Source: Saccharopolyspora phatthalungensis
GTDB taxonomy: Bacteria > Actinomycetota > Actinomycetes > Mycobacteriales > Pseudonocardiaceae
Length of the DNA stretch: 64,000 bases
Direction: 5' to 3'
NCBI RefSeq assembly: GCF_014203395.1
Contig: NZ_JACHIW010000002.1
Location: forward strand, 2,067,381 to 2,131,380
The notes below the pieces were generated by a model, which saw nothing but the letters and a program-made list of their open reading frames with translations, did no database searches and was not told the origin of the DNA. Below, piece by piece: positions 9,021 to 17,629 of this stretch (position 1 is its first letter; every line of letters begins with the position of its first letter). Made by a program: the position numbers and the translations under genes.

Positions 9021-9278
9021 GTGCTTGACGTTGCCGACAAACTGGCCTCCGTCGCCTCCGCGGTCTTCGGGCTGGCGGCGCTGATCCTGACCGGCTACAG
9101 CGTGGGACTCCACCGGCATCCCTTGCTGCGTCGGCTTCTGCGGCGAGGATTCCCGCCCTCGGTGGTCGGTCGGCGGCGGGCCCGCGCGACCCAAACCCTG
9201 GCCTGGGCGCTGGCGGTGGCGGCCTTCATGTCCCTGGCGTACCTCACCCTTGTTCGGCTGTTGCAGGACAGGGGCTAG
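9021..9278 (+). CDS. Small two-helix membrane protein, function unknown
   Basis: An 85-residue frame from a GTG at 9021. It has a short amphipathic start (VLDVADKLASVASAVFG), a first hydrophobic helix (LAALILTGYSVGL), a basic loop (RRLLRRGFPPSVVGRRRARA) and a second hydrophobic helix (LAWALAVAAFMSLAYLTL). The positive-inside pattern supports a real membrane protein. No clear ribosome site is seen, and no family is recognised. Confidence 0.5.
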   Translation: MLDVADKLASVASAVFGLAALILTGYSVGLHRHPLLRRLLRRGFPPSVVGRRRARATQTLAWALAVAAFMSLAYLTLVRLLQDRG

Positions 9279-9335
9279 GTCGTCCTACCGGAACTGTCGT
9301 TTGCCGTGGTCGGCCAGGTTGCGGTTGGACAATGT

Positions 9336-10349
9336 CTACTCCGGTGTGATCCGGCCGAAGCGAGGCGCGGGGGCGGGTTCCACCCGGCCCTTGTTGACCC
9401 GCAGGGTGCCGCGTGTCACCACGTGTGGGTCGGCCGCCGCCTCGGCCATGCTCAGCACCGGCGTGACGCAGGCGTCGAGTGGCTCGAAGACGGCGGTCCA
9501 CTCGGCCCGGGTGCGGGTGGCGAAGACCTCGGCGAACAGTTTCTTGGTGGCCGGCCAGGAAGCCCGGTCCCATTGCTCGGGCAGTTGCGCGGGATCCAGC
9601 CCGAGGGCACCTACCAGCCGGTCGTAGAACTGGGGCTCCATGCTGCCCACGGCCAGGTACCCGCCGTCGGCGGTCTGGTAGACGTCGTAGAACGGGGCCC
9701 CGGTGTCGATGTCGTTGGTTCCCGGCTCAGGTTGCCAGCGCCCTGCCGCGACCCGGTTCCAGATTCCCGACATCAGCAGGCTGATCCCATCGACCATCGC
9801 GGCATCGACGACCTGGCCCCGTCCGTTGATGTGGCGGTCGTGCAAGGCGGCCAGGACACCGAAGGCGAGCAGCATCCCACCGCCGCCGTAGTCGCCGACC
9901 AGGTTCAGCGGCGGCACCGGCGCTTCGCCCCTCCGGGCGATGGAACGCAGCGCGCCGGTAAGGGCGAGGTAGTTGATGTCGTGCCCGGCCTTGGCGGACA
10001 TCGGCCCGGTCTGTCCCCAACCCGTCATGCGCCCGTAGATCAGTCGCGGATTGATCTCCAGGCATGCGTCGGGCCCCAGCCCGAGCCGCTCCATGACCCC
10101 CGGACGGAAGCCTTCGAGCAGCACGTCGGCCGCCGCAATGAGCTCGTGCGCGCGGGCGCGCCCGGACTCCGACTTGAGATCGAGGCGGGTGGTGGGGCGT
10201 CCGCGTTCGAGGATGCCGCCGTCGGATTCGGACCCGGGCCGGTCGATCCGCACGATGTCGGCGCCGCAGTCGGCGAGCATCATCGCGGCGAACGGGGCCG
10301 GGCCGAGTCCGGCGAACTCCACGACGCGCAGTCCATGCAAGGGACCCAT
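9336..10349 (-). CDS. CaiB/BaiF-family (class III) CoA transferase
   Basis: A 337-residue protein opening with MGPLHGLRVVEFAGLGPAPF, typical of the family, and carrying GHDINYLALTG, where the Asp is the expected nucleophile that forms the enzyme-CoA anhydride. Members move CoA between carboxylic acids or, as racemases, epimerise 2-methylacyl-CoAs. The SDR gene upstream ends 14 bases before this start, so it is the last gene of a five-gene operon. It probably activates or racemises the acid degraded there. A longer open frame reaches 11126, but it only overlaps the SDR gene in the wrong frame. Confidence 0.9.
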   Translation of the reverse strand: MGPLHGLRVVEFAGLGPAPFAAMMLADCGADIVRIDRPGSESDGGILERGRPTTRLDLKSESGRARAHELIAAADVLLEGFRPGVMERLGLGPDACLEINPRLIYGRMTGWGQTGPMSAKAGHDINYLALTGALRSIARRGEAPVPPLNLVGDYGGGGMLLAFGVLAALHDRHINGRGQVVDAAMVDGISLLMSGIWNRVAAGRWQPEPGTNDIDTGAPFYDVYQTADGGYLAVGSMEPQFYDRLVGALGLDPAQLPEQWDRASWPATKKLFAEVFATRTRAEWTAVFEPLDACVTPVLSMAEAAADPHVVTRGTLRVNKGRVEPAPAPRFGRITPE

Positions 10350-10363
10350 GATCTTCTGTCCTC

Positions 10364-11089
10364 TCACGCCGGGGGCCGGTAGGGATCGCCGATGCTGCGG
10401 CCGCCGCAGACCACGAGCACCTGGCCGGTGACGTAGGAAGCGCCGCTGAGATAGGCCACCGCGTCCGCGACGTCGCTGGGCCGCCCGGCGCGGCCGACCG
10501 GGATGGCGTCGAGGGTGCGCTGCCGGATGCGCTCCGGCAGGCCTTCGGTCATCCGCGTCGCCACGAATCCCGGCGCCACGCAATTGACGGTGATGCCCTG
10601 GCGCGCGACTTCGAGGGCAAGCGACCGGGTGGCGCCGACAAGCCCGCCCTTGGCGGTCGAGTAGGCGGTGGAACCGAAGGTGCCCAGCCACGCGCGCGAG
10701 GCGACGTTGATCACCGCTCCCCCATTGCGCTGCGCCATCGGCCCGAGCAGCAGCCGGGTGAGGGCGAGCGGCCCGAGCAGATTGATCGCGAGCAGGCGGC
10801 GGAACAGGGCGGGGTCGAGGGTGCCAACGCGGGCGTCTTCCAGCACGCCGGCGCAATTCACCAGGACGTCGATCGCCCCGAACTCCTCGACGCAGGCCGC
10901 CGCGACGGCCTCGCGTGAGGCCGGCGAGGTGACGTCGAGAACCATCGGCCGGGCCTTGGGCCCGAGGCCGGCCGCCGCCGCATGGGGATCGAGGTCGGCG
11001 ACGACCACGACGTCCACGTCCCGGGCCAGCCGCTCGCAGACGCCATGCCCGATGCCCCCGGCTCCGCCGGTGACGAGTGCGGTTCTCAT
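10364..11089 (-). CDS. Short-chain dehydrogenase/reductase (FabG-like)
   Basis: A 241-residue classical SDR. It has VTGGAGGIGHG (cofactor glycine motif), NCAG, a catalytic Ser in NVASRAWLG, YSTAK as the YxxxK pair, and the PGFVATRM substrate-loop segment. The start overlaps the stop of the preceding gene by ATGA (11086-11089), implying coupled translation. It probably oxidises a 3-hydroxyacyl-CoA-like intermediate ahead of the thiolase step. The specific substrate cannot be read from sequence. Confidence 0.92.
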   Translation of the reverse strand: MRTALVTGGAGGIGHGVCERLARDVDVVVVADLDPHAAAAGLGPKARPMVLDVTSPASREAVAAACVEEFGAIDVLVNCAGVLEDARVGTLDPALFRRLLAINLLGPLALTRLLLGPMAQRNGGAVINVASRAWLGTFGSTAYSTAKGGLVGATRSLALEVARQGITVNCVAPGFVATRMTEGLPERIRQRTLDAIPVGRAGRPSDVADAVAYLSGASYVTGQVLVVCGGRSIGDPYRPPA

Positions 11090-11598
11090 GGCCGCAACCT
11101 CCCCAGACCGCTGCCCGCGGTGACATAGATCTCCTGACCGGTGATGGCCGCCGATTCGGGCGCTACCAGCGCCGCGACCTGCCGGGCGACGGCGGGCTCG
11201 CTGCCGTCGGCGTAGAGCAGCGTGTTGACCGTCACGCCGTCGCGGCCAAGCTCGATCGCCAAGGTTCTGGACATGGACAGCACCCCGCCGGCGACCGCAC
11301 TCGCCGCCGTGCTGTGCGGTCTCCCCAGCGCGACATCGTGCGGCAGTAGGAAAACCAGACGTCCTCCCCGGCTGCTCAACTCGGGCAGCACCTGTTGCAC
11401 CTCGGCCAGCACGTCCCCGAGCACGTCGCCGATCTCGGCGTCGAGCAGTTCGTCGGAGAGCGCTTCGAGGTCCCGGTCACCGGGCAGGTCCGGGATCAGA
11501 CAGGCCGCCGGCACGCCGCTATCCACTTTGGACAGAGCGTCCACGAGTGCGGTTCGGCCGCCCCAGACGGTCAGTCCGGCGCTCACCCCGGCGGTCAT
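11086..11598 (-). CDS. SDR-like protein lacking catalytic residues
   Basis: A 170-residue protein whose C-terminal half resembles an SDR (GGVLSMSRTLAIELGRDGVT, then ITGQEIYVTAGSG). The glycine-rich cofactor motif is absent, and the YxxxK position reads STAAS, without Tyr or Lys. It is shorter than active SDRs (about 250). It overlaps both neighbours by ATGA. Degenerate SDR-like partners often sit next to active SDRs in acyl-CoA operons, so a structural or assembly role is possible. Catalysis is unlikely. Confidence 0.75.
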   Translation of the reverse strand: MTAGVSAGLTVWGGRTALVDALSKVDSGVPAACLIPDLPGDRDLEALSDELLDAEIGDVLGDVLAEVQQVLPELSSRGGRLVFLLPHDVALGRPHSTAASAVAGGVLSMSRTLAIELGRDGVTVNTLLYADGSEPAVARQVAALVAPESAAITGQEIYVTAGSGLGRLRP

Positions 11599-12749
11599 TT
11601 CGACATCACCAGCGTCGTCACCGAACCTCCGTCCGTTCCGTTGACCGTGCCGCCCTTGCAGTAGCTCAGCCCGACGCGAGCGCCCTCGACCTGACGGCCG
11701 CCGGCAGTGCCTCGCAGCTGCCAGGTCAGCTCACAGGCTTGGGCGACTCCGGTGGCACCGACCGGATGCCCGCGAGAGAGCAGACCGCCACTGGGGTTGA
11801 CCGGCAGGCGCCCGCCGAGCGAGGTTTCGCCCGCCGCGGTCCAGGCCGCCCCGGCACCGCGCGGGATCAGGCCGAGCCCTTCCATCCGCACGATTTCGGC
11901 GATGGTGAAGCAGTCGTGCATCTCCACCAGGTCGATGTCCTCCGGGCCGATCCCGGTGAGTTTCCACGCTTCCTCGGCGGCCCGCCGGGAAACGTCCTCT
12001 TCGTTGACGTCGCCGGTGCCGGGCCGCACGCTGCCGCTGACCAGGGCGCAGCCCAGCATCCGGGGCCCCGGCGCGACGAGGCCGAGACGCCGCAGACCGG
12101 CCGGGGTGCACAGCACCATCGCGGCGGCTCCGTCGGAGATCGGGCTGCAGTCCAGCAGGCCCAGCGGTTCGGCGATCGGGCGCGCGTTGAGGACTTCCTC
12201 GATGCTGACCGGCCGCTGGTACTGCGCGAAGGGGTTGTGGACCGAGTGGGCGTGGTTCTTCACCGCGACCGCCGCGATCTGTTCGCGCGTCGCACCGTGA
12301 TCGGCCATGTAGCGCCGGGCGCTGAGGCCATGGCCGGCGGCCATGACGTAGCCGACCGCCGCGTCCAGATCGCCCGGGTCGGGCCGGACGCCACCGGCGA
12401 CCCGGTCGGTCATTTTCTCCACGCCCACGATCAGCACGACATCGTGCAGTCCGGCGGCTAGCGCCACCCAGGCTTCGCGCAGCGCGGTCGCGCCGCTGGC
12501 GCAGTAGTTTTCGTGGTTGGACACCGGCAGCCCGTCAAGTCCGAGCTGCGCGGCGATTCGTTGCCCGGCAACGGGTCCGCCGAATACATGGCCGACGTAG
12601 CACGCGTCGATCTGGGTGAGATCGGCGCCGGCGTCGAGGAGTGCCGCACGGGCGGCGCCGACCGCCATCCGTTCGAGCGTGACGTCGGCCGGGTACTTGC
12701 CGAAGCGGATCATCCCGGCGCCGGCCACGTGAGCAGGAGCGAGTGTCAT
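11595..12749 (-). CDS. Thiolase-family protein (SCP-x / lipid-transfer type)
   Basis: A 384-residue thiolase-like protein with NHENYCASGATA (acyl-accepting Cys), EMHDCFTIAEIVRMEG, NPSGGLLSRGHPVGATG and a C-terminal YCKGGTVNG. These SCP-x-like thiolases work with DUF35 Zn-ribbon partners, and the gene immediately upstream is one. The expected reaction is thiolytic or retro-aldol cleavage of a branched or cyclic acyl-CoA. ATGA overlaps at both ends (12746-12749 and 11595-11598) show tight coupling. The longer open frame to 13034 is only the DUF35 gene read out of frame. Confidence 0.9.
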   Translation of the reverse strand: MTLAPAHVAGAGMIRFGKYPADVTLERMAVGAARAALLDAGADLTQIDACYVGHVFGGPVAGQRIAAQLGLDGLPVSNHENYCASGATALREAWVALAAGLHDVVLIVGVEKMTDRVAGGVRPDPGDLDAAVGYVMAAGHGLSARRYMADHGATREQIAAVAVKNHAHSVHNPFAQYQRPVSIEEVLNARPIAEPLGLLDCSPISDGAAAMVLCTPAGLRRLGLVAPGPRMLGCALVSGSVRPGTGDVNEEDVSRRAAEEAWKLTGIGPEDIDLVEMHDCFTIAEIVRMEGLGLIPRGAGAAWTAAGETSLGGRLPVNPSGGLLSRGHPVGATGVAQACELTWQLRGTAGGRQVEGARVGLSYCKGGTVNGTDGGSVTTLVMSK

Positions 12750-13162
12750 GCCGTCACCTCGCTCGCGGCGCGGAACCGGTAGCCGACGAGCTCCGTGCCG
12801 TCCCCGTCCCGGCCGAAGGCCGTTGGTTCGAGTCGCACGCCCACTCCGATGGTGACGGCTTCGGGAGCCACCCCGACGACCTGACCCAGCACGCGGACCC
12901 CCTCCGGGAGGTCGATATAGGCCAGCACGTAGGGCACCTCGATCCCGGGCGGTGCCTGCCGGACGACCGTGAAGCTGTACACGGTGCCTTCGGGCGACAG
13001 CTCGGTCTCGGTGATCGGCTCGACGGCTCGGCAACCCGGGCAGAATTCCCGGGGCGGGAAGGTGACCGTGGCGCAGCGGCCACAGCGAGAACCGAGCAGA
13101 CGCGGTGGCGTCAGCTTCAACAGCCCCTCCCGGAACGGGCGGGCCGCGGCAACGGCGGGCAT
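12746..13162 (-). CDS. DUF35 Zn-ribbon/OB-fold acyl-CoA-associated protein
   Basis: A 138-residue protein with a rubredoxin-like Zn ribbon (LLGSRCGRCATVTFPP, then FCPGC) followed by an OB-fold (GTVYSFTVVRQAPPGIEVPY, then GQVVGV). Members form complexes with thiolases or hydratases, as in bacterial steroid side-chain degradation. Here it is the first gene of the operon and is coupled to the thiolase. The ATG at 13160-13162 is chosen because GGAGG sits just upstream. The longer frame to 13240 would run into the promoter region. Confidence 0.9.
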   Translation of the reverse strand: MPAVAAARPFREGLLKLTPPRLLGSRCGRCATVTFPPREFCPGCRAVEPITETELSPEGTVYSFTVVRQAPPGIEVPYVLAYIDLPEGVRVLGQVVGVAPEAVTIGVGVRLEPTAFGRDGDGTELVGYRFRAASEVTA

Positions 13163-13419
13163 CAGAACCTCCGGCGGTCTTCGGTGGACATCAGGACCGT
13201 ACGAGTTTGATATATGATCACGCAACCCTCCTCTTTCCAAAAACCGGGTCCTTGCCAGCTATTTCGCCGACTTGCGGGCCCATCCTGGGCATCCCGGCCA
13301 GGCCGACTTAGCCTTCGACAGGCCTTATTTGTATCAAATATCGAAGAGGATGGGGTAGTGATGTTCAGAAATTCGACAGCTATCTGTGCAGTTAACTGTA
13401 TAAATGCTAGCCTCGGGGC
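13163..13419. promoter_or_regulatory. Divergent promoter region between acyl-CoA operon and MarR gene, with candidate operators
   Basis: This AT-richer stretch has a perfect 10-bp palindrome CAGTTAACTG (13389-13398) overlapping a TATAAAT (13399-13405) just before the MarR gene. Two oppositely oriented TTTGATA half-sites lie at 13206-13212 and 13332-13338, one near each gene start. MarR regulators usually bind such palindromes between themselves and a divergent operon. The -10 lies so close to the GTG at 13420 that the MarR transcript would be nearly leaderless. Confidence 0.55.
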
Positions 13420-13872
13420 GTGAGCGACCAGCGATCCGAGTCACCGGTGGACACCTCCCTGCTGGCGGGCGAAATCCGAGTCGTCCTCGGCCAGCTCGTG
13501 CGCAGGCTCCGCGAGCAGGCGGAGGGCAGCGACCTGACCAAATCGCAGTCGTCGGTCCTGCTTCGCCTGGAACGCGACGGGGCGGCCACGGCCACGGCCC
13601 TGGCTCGCGCCGAGGGTGTGCGGCCACAGTCGATGGCCAAGATCATCCAGGTTCTCCAGGACGCGGGCTTGGTCACCGGATCGCCCGACCCGAACGATGG
13701 ACGCAAGACGCTGCTGAGTCTCACCGAAGCCGCTCGCGAGCAGTTCCGCACCGGGCGGCGCGCCAAGGAGGACTGGCTGGCCAGGGCCCTCGAAGCCGGT
13801 TTCTCCGCCGCGGAGATCCGGCAACTGTCCGCTTGCACGGATTTGTTGCGGCGCCTGGGCCAGTTCCCCTGA
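13420..13872 (+). CDS. MarR-family regulator
   Basis: A 150-residue winged-helix protein: KSQSSVLLRLERDG, then ATALARAEGVRPQSMAKIIQ as the recognition helix, and DPNDGRKTLLSLT as the wing with its Asp-Arg pair. It is divergent from the acyl-CoA operon and probably represses it and itself, released by a CoA-thioester or free acid. The GTG start gives the normal family length. No ribosome site is seen, which fits a near-leaderless transcript. Confidence 0.88.
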   Translation: MSDQRSESPVDTSLLAGEIRVVLGQLVRRLREQAEGSDLTKSQSSVLLRLERDGAATATALARAEGVRPQSMAKIIQVLQDAGLVTGSPDPNDGRKTLLSLTEAAREQFRTGRRAKEDWLARALEAGFSAAEIRQLSACTDLLRRLGQFP

Positions 13873-14006
13873 ACCGCCGATCGTCCCTGCGCAGCCCCGC
13901 GCGACCGATCTGGCGCTCGATGTCCGAATGTTCGAAGTTCCGGCTCGCGGTGCGAGCCGTTCGTCCCCGTCACATCCTGAGTGCGGGCAATGTCGGGGAG
14001 GCCGCC

Positions 14007-14066
14007 ATGAGCAACCAACGCCAATACGCGACCGCAGTCGTCATCTTCCGCGACGACCTCCGATGA
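14007..14066 (+). CDS. 19-codon ORF coupled to the GH65 gene, possible leader or photolyase remnant
   Basis: An ATG preceded by GGGAGG opens 19 codons ending ATGA, where the TGA stop (14064-14066) overlaps the ATG of the next gene (14063-14065). The end of the peptide (TAVVIFRDDLR) resembles the first strand of DNA photolyases. This may be the stub of a deleted photolyase gene now serving as a translated leader. No such function is shown, so the call is tentative. Confidence 0.4.
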   Translation: MSNQRQYATAVVIFRDDLR

Positions 14067-16498
14067 CCGCCTGGCAATTCGGCTTCCACGACTTCGACCC
14101 GGACGACGAAGGCCGCCGGGAAGCCTTGTGCACGCTGGGCAACGGCTACTTCGCCACGCGCGGAGCGGCACCGGAGTCCCGCGCCGACGGCGTGCACTAC
14201 CCCGGCACCTACGTCGCCGGCTGCTACAACCGGCTCACCACGACGGTGGCCGACCACGAGGTGGAAACCGAATCGCTGGTCAACATGCCGAACTGGCTGC
14301 TGCTGACCTTCCGCCTCAACGACGGCCCCTGGTTCGACCTGACGCAGGTCGACCTGCTCGACCACGAGCAAGAACTGGACCTCGAACGCGGCATTCTGGT
14401 CCGCCGGCTGCGTTTCCGCGACCGGCAAGCCCGCACCACCAGGGTCGTGCAGCACCGCTTCGTGCACATGGCCTCACCGCACCTCGCCGGGCTGGAAACC
14501 ACGCTCGTCGCGGAGGACTGGTCGGGCACGCTGACGTTGCGCTGCGGAATCGACGGGAACGTGGCCAACACCGGGGTCGCCCGCTATCGCGCGCTGGGCG
14601 ACCGGCACCTCGTCGATTACCACACCGCCGAAATCTCCCCGAATATCGTTGTGCTACAGGCACGAACATCCCAGTCGCACATCCGCATAGCCGAGGCCGA
14701 GCGCGCCCGAATCTACCTGGGTGACGAGCCGATCGACGCGAAGCGGTCACTCCTGCGGCACGCGAACGTCATCGCCCACGATCTCACCGTCGAGGTCCAA
14801 CGGGGCACCGAGGTGCGGGTGGAGAAGATCGTCTCCCTGCACACCTCGCGGGACTTCGCCACCACCGAACCCGTTGCGGAGTCCGTGGAACAGGTGCGCG
14901 ACGCCGCCGGCTTCGACGGCCTGTGCCGATCGCACAGCCTCGCCTGGGCACGCCTGCACAGAACGTTCCACTATGGACTGTCAATGAGCGAGGCCGCTCG
15001 GCAAGCGGTGCACCTGCACCTGTTCCACCTGCTGCAGACCATTTCGCCCAACAGCACCGATCTCGACGTCGGCCTACCCGCCCGTGGCCTGCACGGCGAG
15101 GCATATCGCGGCCACGTGTTCTGGGACGAGCTGTTCATCCTGCCCACCCTCAGCCTGCGCATGCCGCAGTTGGCCCGCCTGCTGCTGCACTACCGCTACC
15201 GCCGGCTGCGGCAAGCGCGCAACGCCGCCCGCGATGCCGGATTCGCCGGGGCGATGTTCCCGTGGCAGAGCGGCAGTAACGGCCGGGAGGAAAGCCAGCT
15301 GCTGCACCTCAACCCCCGCTCCGGCCGCTGGCTGCCCGATCACACGCACCTGCAACGGCACATCGGCATCGCCGTGGCCCACAACATTTGGCACTACTAC
15401 CAGGCCACCGGGGACGACGAGTTCCTCAGCGACTACGGCGCGGAAATGATCCTCGACATCGCGCGGTTCTTCTCCTCGCTCGCCCAGTACGACCACAGCC
15501 GCGACCGCTACGTCATCCGCGGCGTCGTCGGCCCGGATGAGTATCACACCGCCTACCCCGGCCGAGACCGACCGGGAATCGACAACAACGCCTACACCAA
15601 CATCATGACCGCCTGGCTGTGCCGCACCGCGGTGCGCCTCCTGCACGAACTGCCCGCCGAGCGCCGCGATGAGCTCACCGATGCCCTCGACATCCGCCAT
15701 CACGAAACCGACCGGTGGAACCGCATCGCACAACGGATGTTCGTGCCGTTCCACGCCGACGGCATCATCAGCCAGTTCGAAGGCTACGACCGGCTCGCCG
15801 AACTCGACTGGGACGCCTACCGCGGCCGTTACGGGGACATCCAACGCCTGGACCGCATCCTGGAAGCCGAAAACGACGACCCGAACCGCTACCAGGCATC
15901 CAAGCAAGCCGACGTGCTGATGCTGTTCTACCTGCTGTCGGCCGAAGAACTGGAGGACATCCTCACCAGGCTCGGCTACCCCATGCCCGCCGAGACGATC
16001 CCCGACAACATCGACTACTACCTCAGGCGCACCAGCCACGGATCCACCCTCAGCGCGGTGGTGCACGCCTGGGTTCTCGCCCGCGGCCACCGGCACCGGG
16101 CGCTGGAGTTCTTCGACGAAGTGCTGGCCAGCGACATTCACGACACCCAGCACGGCACCACCAACGAAGGCATCCACCTCGCCGCCATGACCGGCGGCGT
16201 CGACCTACTGCAACGCTGCTTCGCCGGCATCGAAGTCCGCGACGGCATGCTGCGGTTCAACCCGCTGTGGCCGACCGAGCTCGGCCCGCTGGAGCTATCC
16301 CTGCGCTACCGCGGCCTGCCGCTCACCATCAAGGTCACCGGACGCACCATCACCGTGCGAAGCGCACTCGGACCGGCCCACCGCCGGGTGACCTGCGCCT
16401 GCGGCCCCCGAACCGTCCACCTCGGGCCGGGCGAGACCGCACGGTTCTCGCTGGAACACCCACCCCGGGGCGGCGATCCCACGGCCTTTCCACCTTGA
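14063..16498 (+). CDS. Glycoside hydrolase family 65 protein (disaccharide phosphorylase/hydrolase)
   Basis: An 811-residue protein of GH65 length. It has an N-terminal beta-sandwich (GNGYFATRGAAPE, then GTYVAGCYNR), a linker, an alpha/alpha barrel (HVFWDELFILP, then MFPWQSGSNGREESQ) and a C-terminal beta domain. The general acid is probably Glu493 in GVVGPDEYH. KQADVLMLFYLL and SHGSTLS correspond to phosphate-site regions of kojibiose, trehalose and maltose phosphorylases. Which glucose disaccharide is split cannot be told. Converging PPK2 suggests storage-carbon and polyphosphate metabolism. The start at 14063 overlaps the upstream mini-ORF. Confidence 0.9.
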   Translation: MTAWQFGFHDFDPDDEGRREALCTLGNGYFATRGAAPESRADGVHYPGTYVAGCYNRLTTTVADHEVETESLVNMPNWLLLTFRLNDGPWFDLTQVDLLDHEQELDLERGILVRRLRFRDRQARTTRVVQHRFVHMASPHLAGLETTLVAEDWSGTLTLRCGIDGNVANTGVARYRALGDRHLVDYHTAEISPNIVVLQARTSQSHIRIAEAERARIYLGDEPIDAKRSLLRHANVIAHDLTVEVQRGTEVRVEKIVSLHTSRDFATTEPVAESVEQVRDAAGFDGLCRSHSLAWARLHRTFHYGLSMSEAARQAVHLHLFHLLQTISPNSTDLDVGLPARGLHGEAYRGHVFWDELFILPTLSLRMPQLARLLLHYRYRRLRQARNAARDAGFAGAMFPWQSGSNGREESQLLHLNPRSGRWLPDHTHLQRHIGIAVAHNIWHYYQATGDDEFLSDYGAEMILDIARFFSSLAQYDHSRDRYVIRGVVGPDEYHTAYPGRDRPGIDNNAYTNIMTAWLCRTAVRLLHELPAERRDELTDALDIRHHETDRWNRIAQRMFVPFHADGIISQFEGYDRLAELDWDAYRGRYGDIQRLDRILEAENDDPNRYQASKQADVLMLFYLLSAEELEDILTRLGYPMPAETIPDNIDYYLRRTSHGSTLSAVVHAWVLARGHRHRALEFFDEVLASDIHDTQHGTTNEGIHLAAMTGGVDLLQRCFAGIEVRDGMLRFNPLWPTELGPLELSLRYRGLPLTIKVTGRTITVRSALGPAHRRVTCACGPRTVHLGPGETARFSLEHPPRGGDPTAFPP

Positions 16499-16523
16499 GC
16501 ACGACGACACGGGTTCGCCCTCG

Positions 16524-17348
16524 TCACAGCGAAGCAGCGTGGTCGGGCACGTAGGTGTAGTTTTCCCGAGGCGGCCGCTCGTAGTCGCCGGGCGGTGGCC
16601 GAACCGGCAGCTCCGCCCTGGGGACCGGCACCTCGTAGTACGGGACGCTGGACAGCAGGTGCGCGATCATGTTGATCCGTCCCCGGCGCTTGTCCTCGCA
16701 TTCCACGAGATACCAAGGCGCCGCCGCGGTGTCGGTCGCGGCAAGCATCTCATCGCGGGCCCGCGAGTACTGCTGCCAATGGGACACCGATTCCAGATCG
16801 ACGGCGGAGAGCTTCCAGCGACGCATCGGATCATCGACGCGCTTGCGCAGGCGCCGCTCCTGCTCCGCCTGGCTGATCGAGAACCAGTACTTCCGCAGCA
16901 GCAAGCCGTCCTCGACGAGCAGGCGCTCAAAAACCGGGCACTGCCGCAGGAACCGCCGGTGCTCCTGCTCGGTGCAGAACCCCATCACCCACTCGACTCC
17001 CGCGCGGTTGTACCAGCTGCGGTCGAAAAGCACGATCTCGCCCGCCGTCGGCAACTGCTCGACGTAGCGCTGAAAGTACCATTGCGAACGCTCCCGCTCC
17101 GACGGCGCCGGGAGAGCCGCGATCCGCGCCTGCCTGGGGTTGAGGTACTCGGCCACCCGCTTGATCGTGCTGCCCTTCCCGGCCGCATCGCGCCCCTCGA
17201 ACACCACTACGAGGCGGGCACCCGCGACCCGAACCCACTCCTGGAGCTTGACCAACTCCCCCTGCAGCCGGAACAGCTCACGTTCGTAAACCGGACGCGG
17301 CAGCCGCTTCCGCAGCCCGACCCCGTCGCCCTCCCCGCCACCGGACAT
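16524..17348 (-). CDS. ppk2: Polyphosphate kinase 2 (PPK2)
   Basis: A 274-residue PPK2 of the short single-domain type. It has Walker A in VVFEGRDAAGKGSTIKR, the lid-type sequence ERSQWYFQRY, and Walker B in IVLFDRSWYNRAGVE. Family members transfer phosphate between polyphosphate and nucleoside di- or monophosphates. The subclass cannot be fixed by eye. The gene ends 25 bases from the convergent GH65 stop. PPK2 beside GH65 phosphorylase is recurrent in actinobacteria and hints at joint use in energy reserve metabolism (inference). Confidence 0.93.
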   Translation of the reverse strand: MSGGGEGDGVGLRKRLPRPVYERELFRLQGELVKLQEWVRVAGARLVVVFEGRDAAGKGSTIKRVAEYLNPRQARIAALPAPSERERSQWYFQRYVEQLPTAGEIVLFDRSWYNRAGVEWVMGFCTEQEHRRFLRQCPVFERLLVEDGLLLRKYWFSISQAEQERRLRKRVDDPMRRWKLSAVDLESVSHWQQYSRARDEMLAATDTAAAPWYLVECEDKRRGRINMIAHLLSSVPYYEVPVPRAELPVRPPPGDYERPPRENYTYVPDHAASL

Positions 17349-17440
17349 GCCCGCTCACCTCCAGCCTCGACGTACGCACATTCGTCGAAATCCCCAGCAA
17401 TTCCAACAGTATCCCCACCGGTAAGGGTACGACGACAAGT

Positions 17441-17629
17441 TCACCACAGTGGACTCCGCGGGCTCACCATGCGGCGACGAATGCGCGTTGCAGACGCCAT
17501 GAAGCGTAGTCGCGACAGTTCCAGTCCGGCGCGGCTACCCGCATCGAGGTGTGCCAGCAGGACATGGCCTGCCCCGGTGTTCGCGGCGGGCTCGTCGCAC
17601 ATCACTGTGGCTATCTCCAGACGCGCCAC
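17441..17629 (-). CDS. Possible small protein, function unknown
   Basis: A 62-residue frame from a GTG that overlaps the end of the preceding minus-strand mini-gene by 19 bases. It opens MARLEIATVMCDEPAANTG and is basic toward the C-terminus. It could be the last gene of the small operon. No family or ribosome site is recognised, and a chance frame is quite possible. Confidence 0.25.
   Translation of the reverse strand: MARLEIATVMCDEPAANTGAGHVLLAHLDAGSRAGLELSRLRFMASATRIRRRMVSPRSPLW

Noticed and set aside
9336..11126. 596-aa fusion of SDR and CoA transferase
   Set aside because: The N-terminal third is an out-of-frame reading of the SDR gene. The CoA transferase begins at its own ATG at 10349.
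11595..13034. 479-aa thiolase with N-terminal extension
   Set aside because: The extension is the DUF35 gene read in another frame. The ATGA overlap at 12746-12749 marks the true thiolase start.
15074..16177. 367-aa minus-strand frame opposite the GH65 gene
   Set aside because: Valine/glycine-rich shadow of GH65 with no motif of its own.
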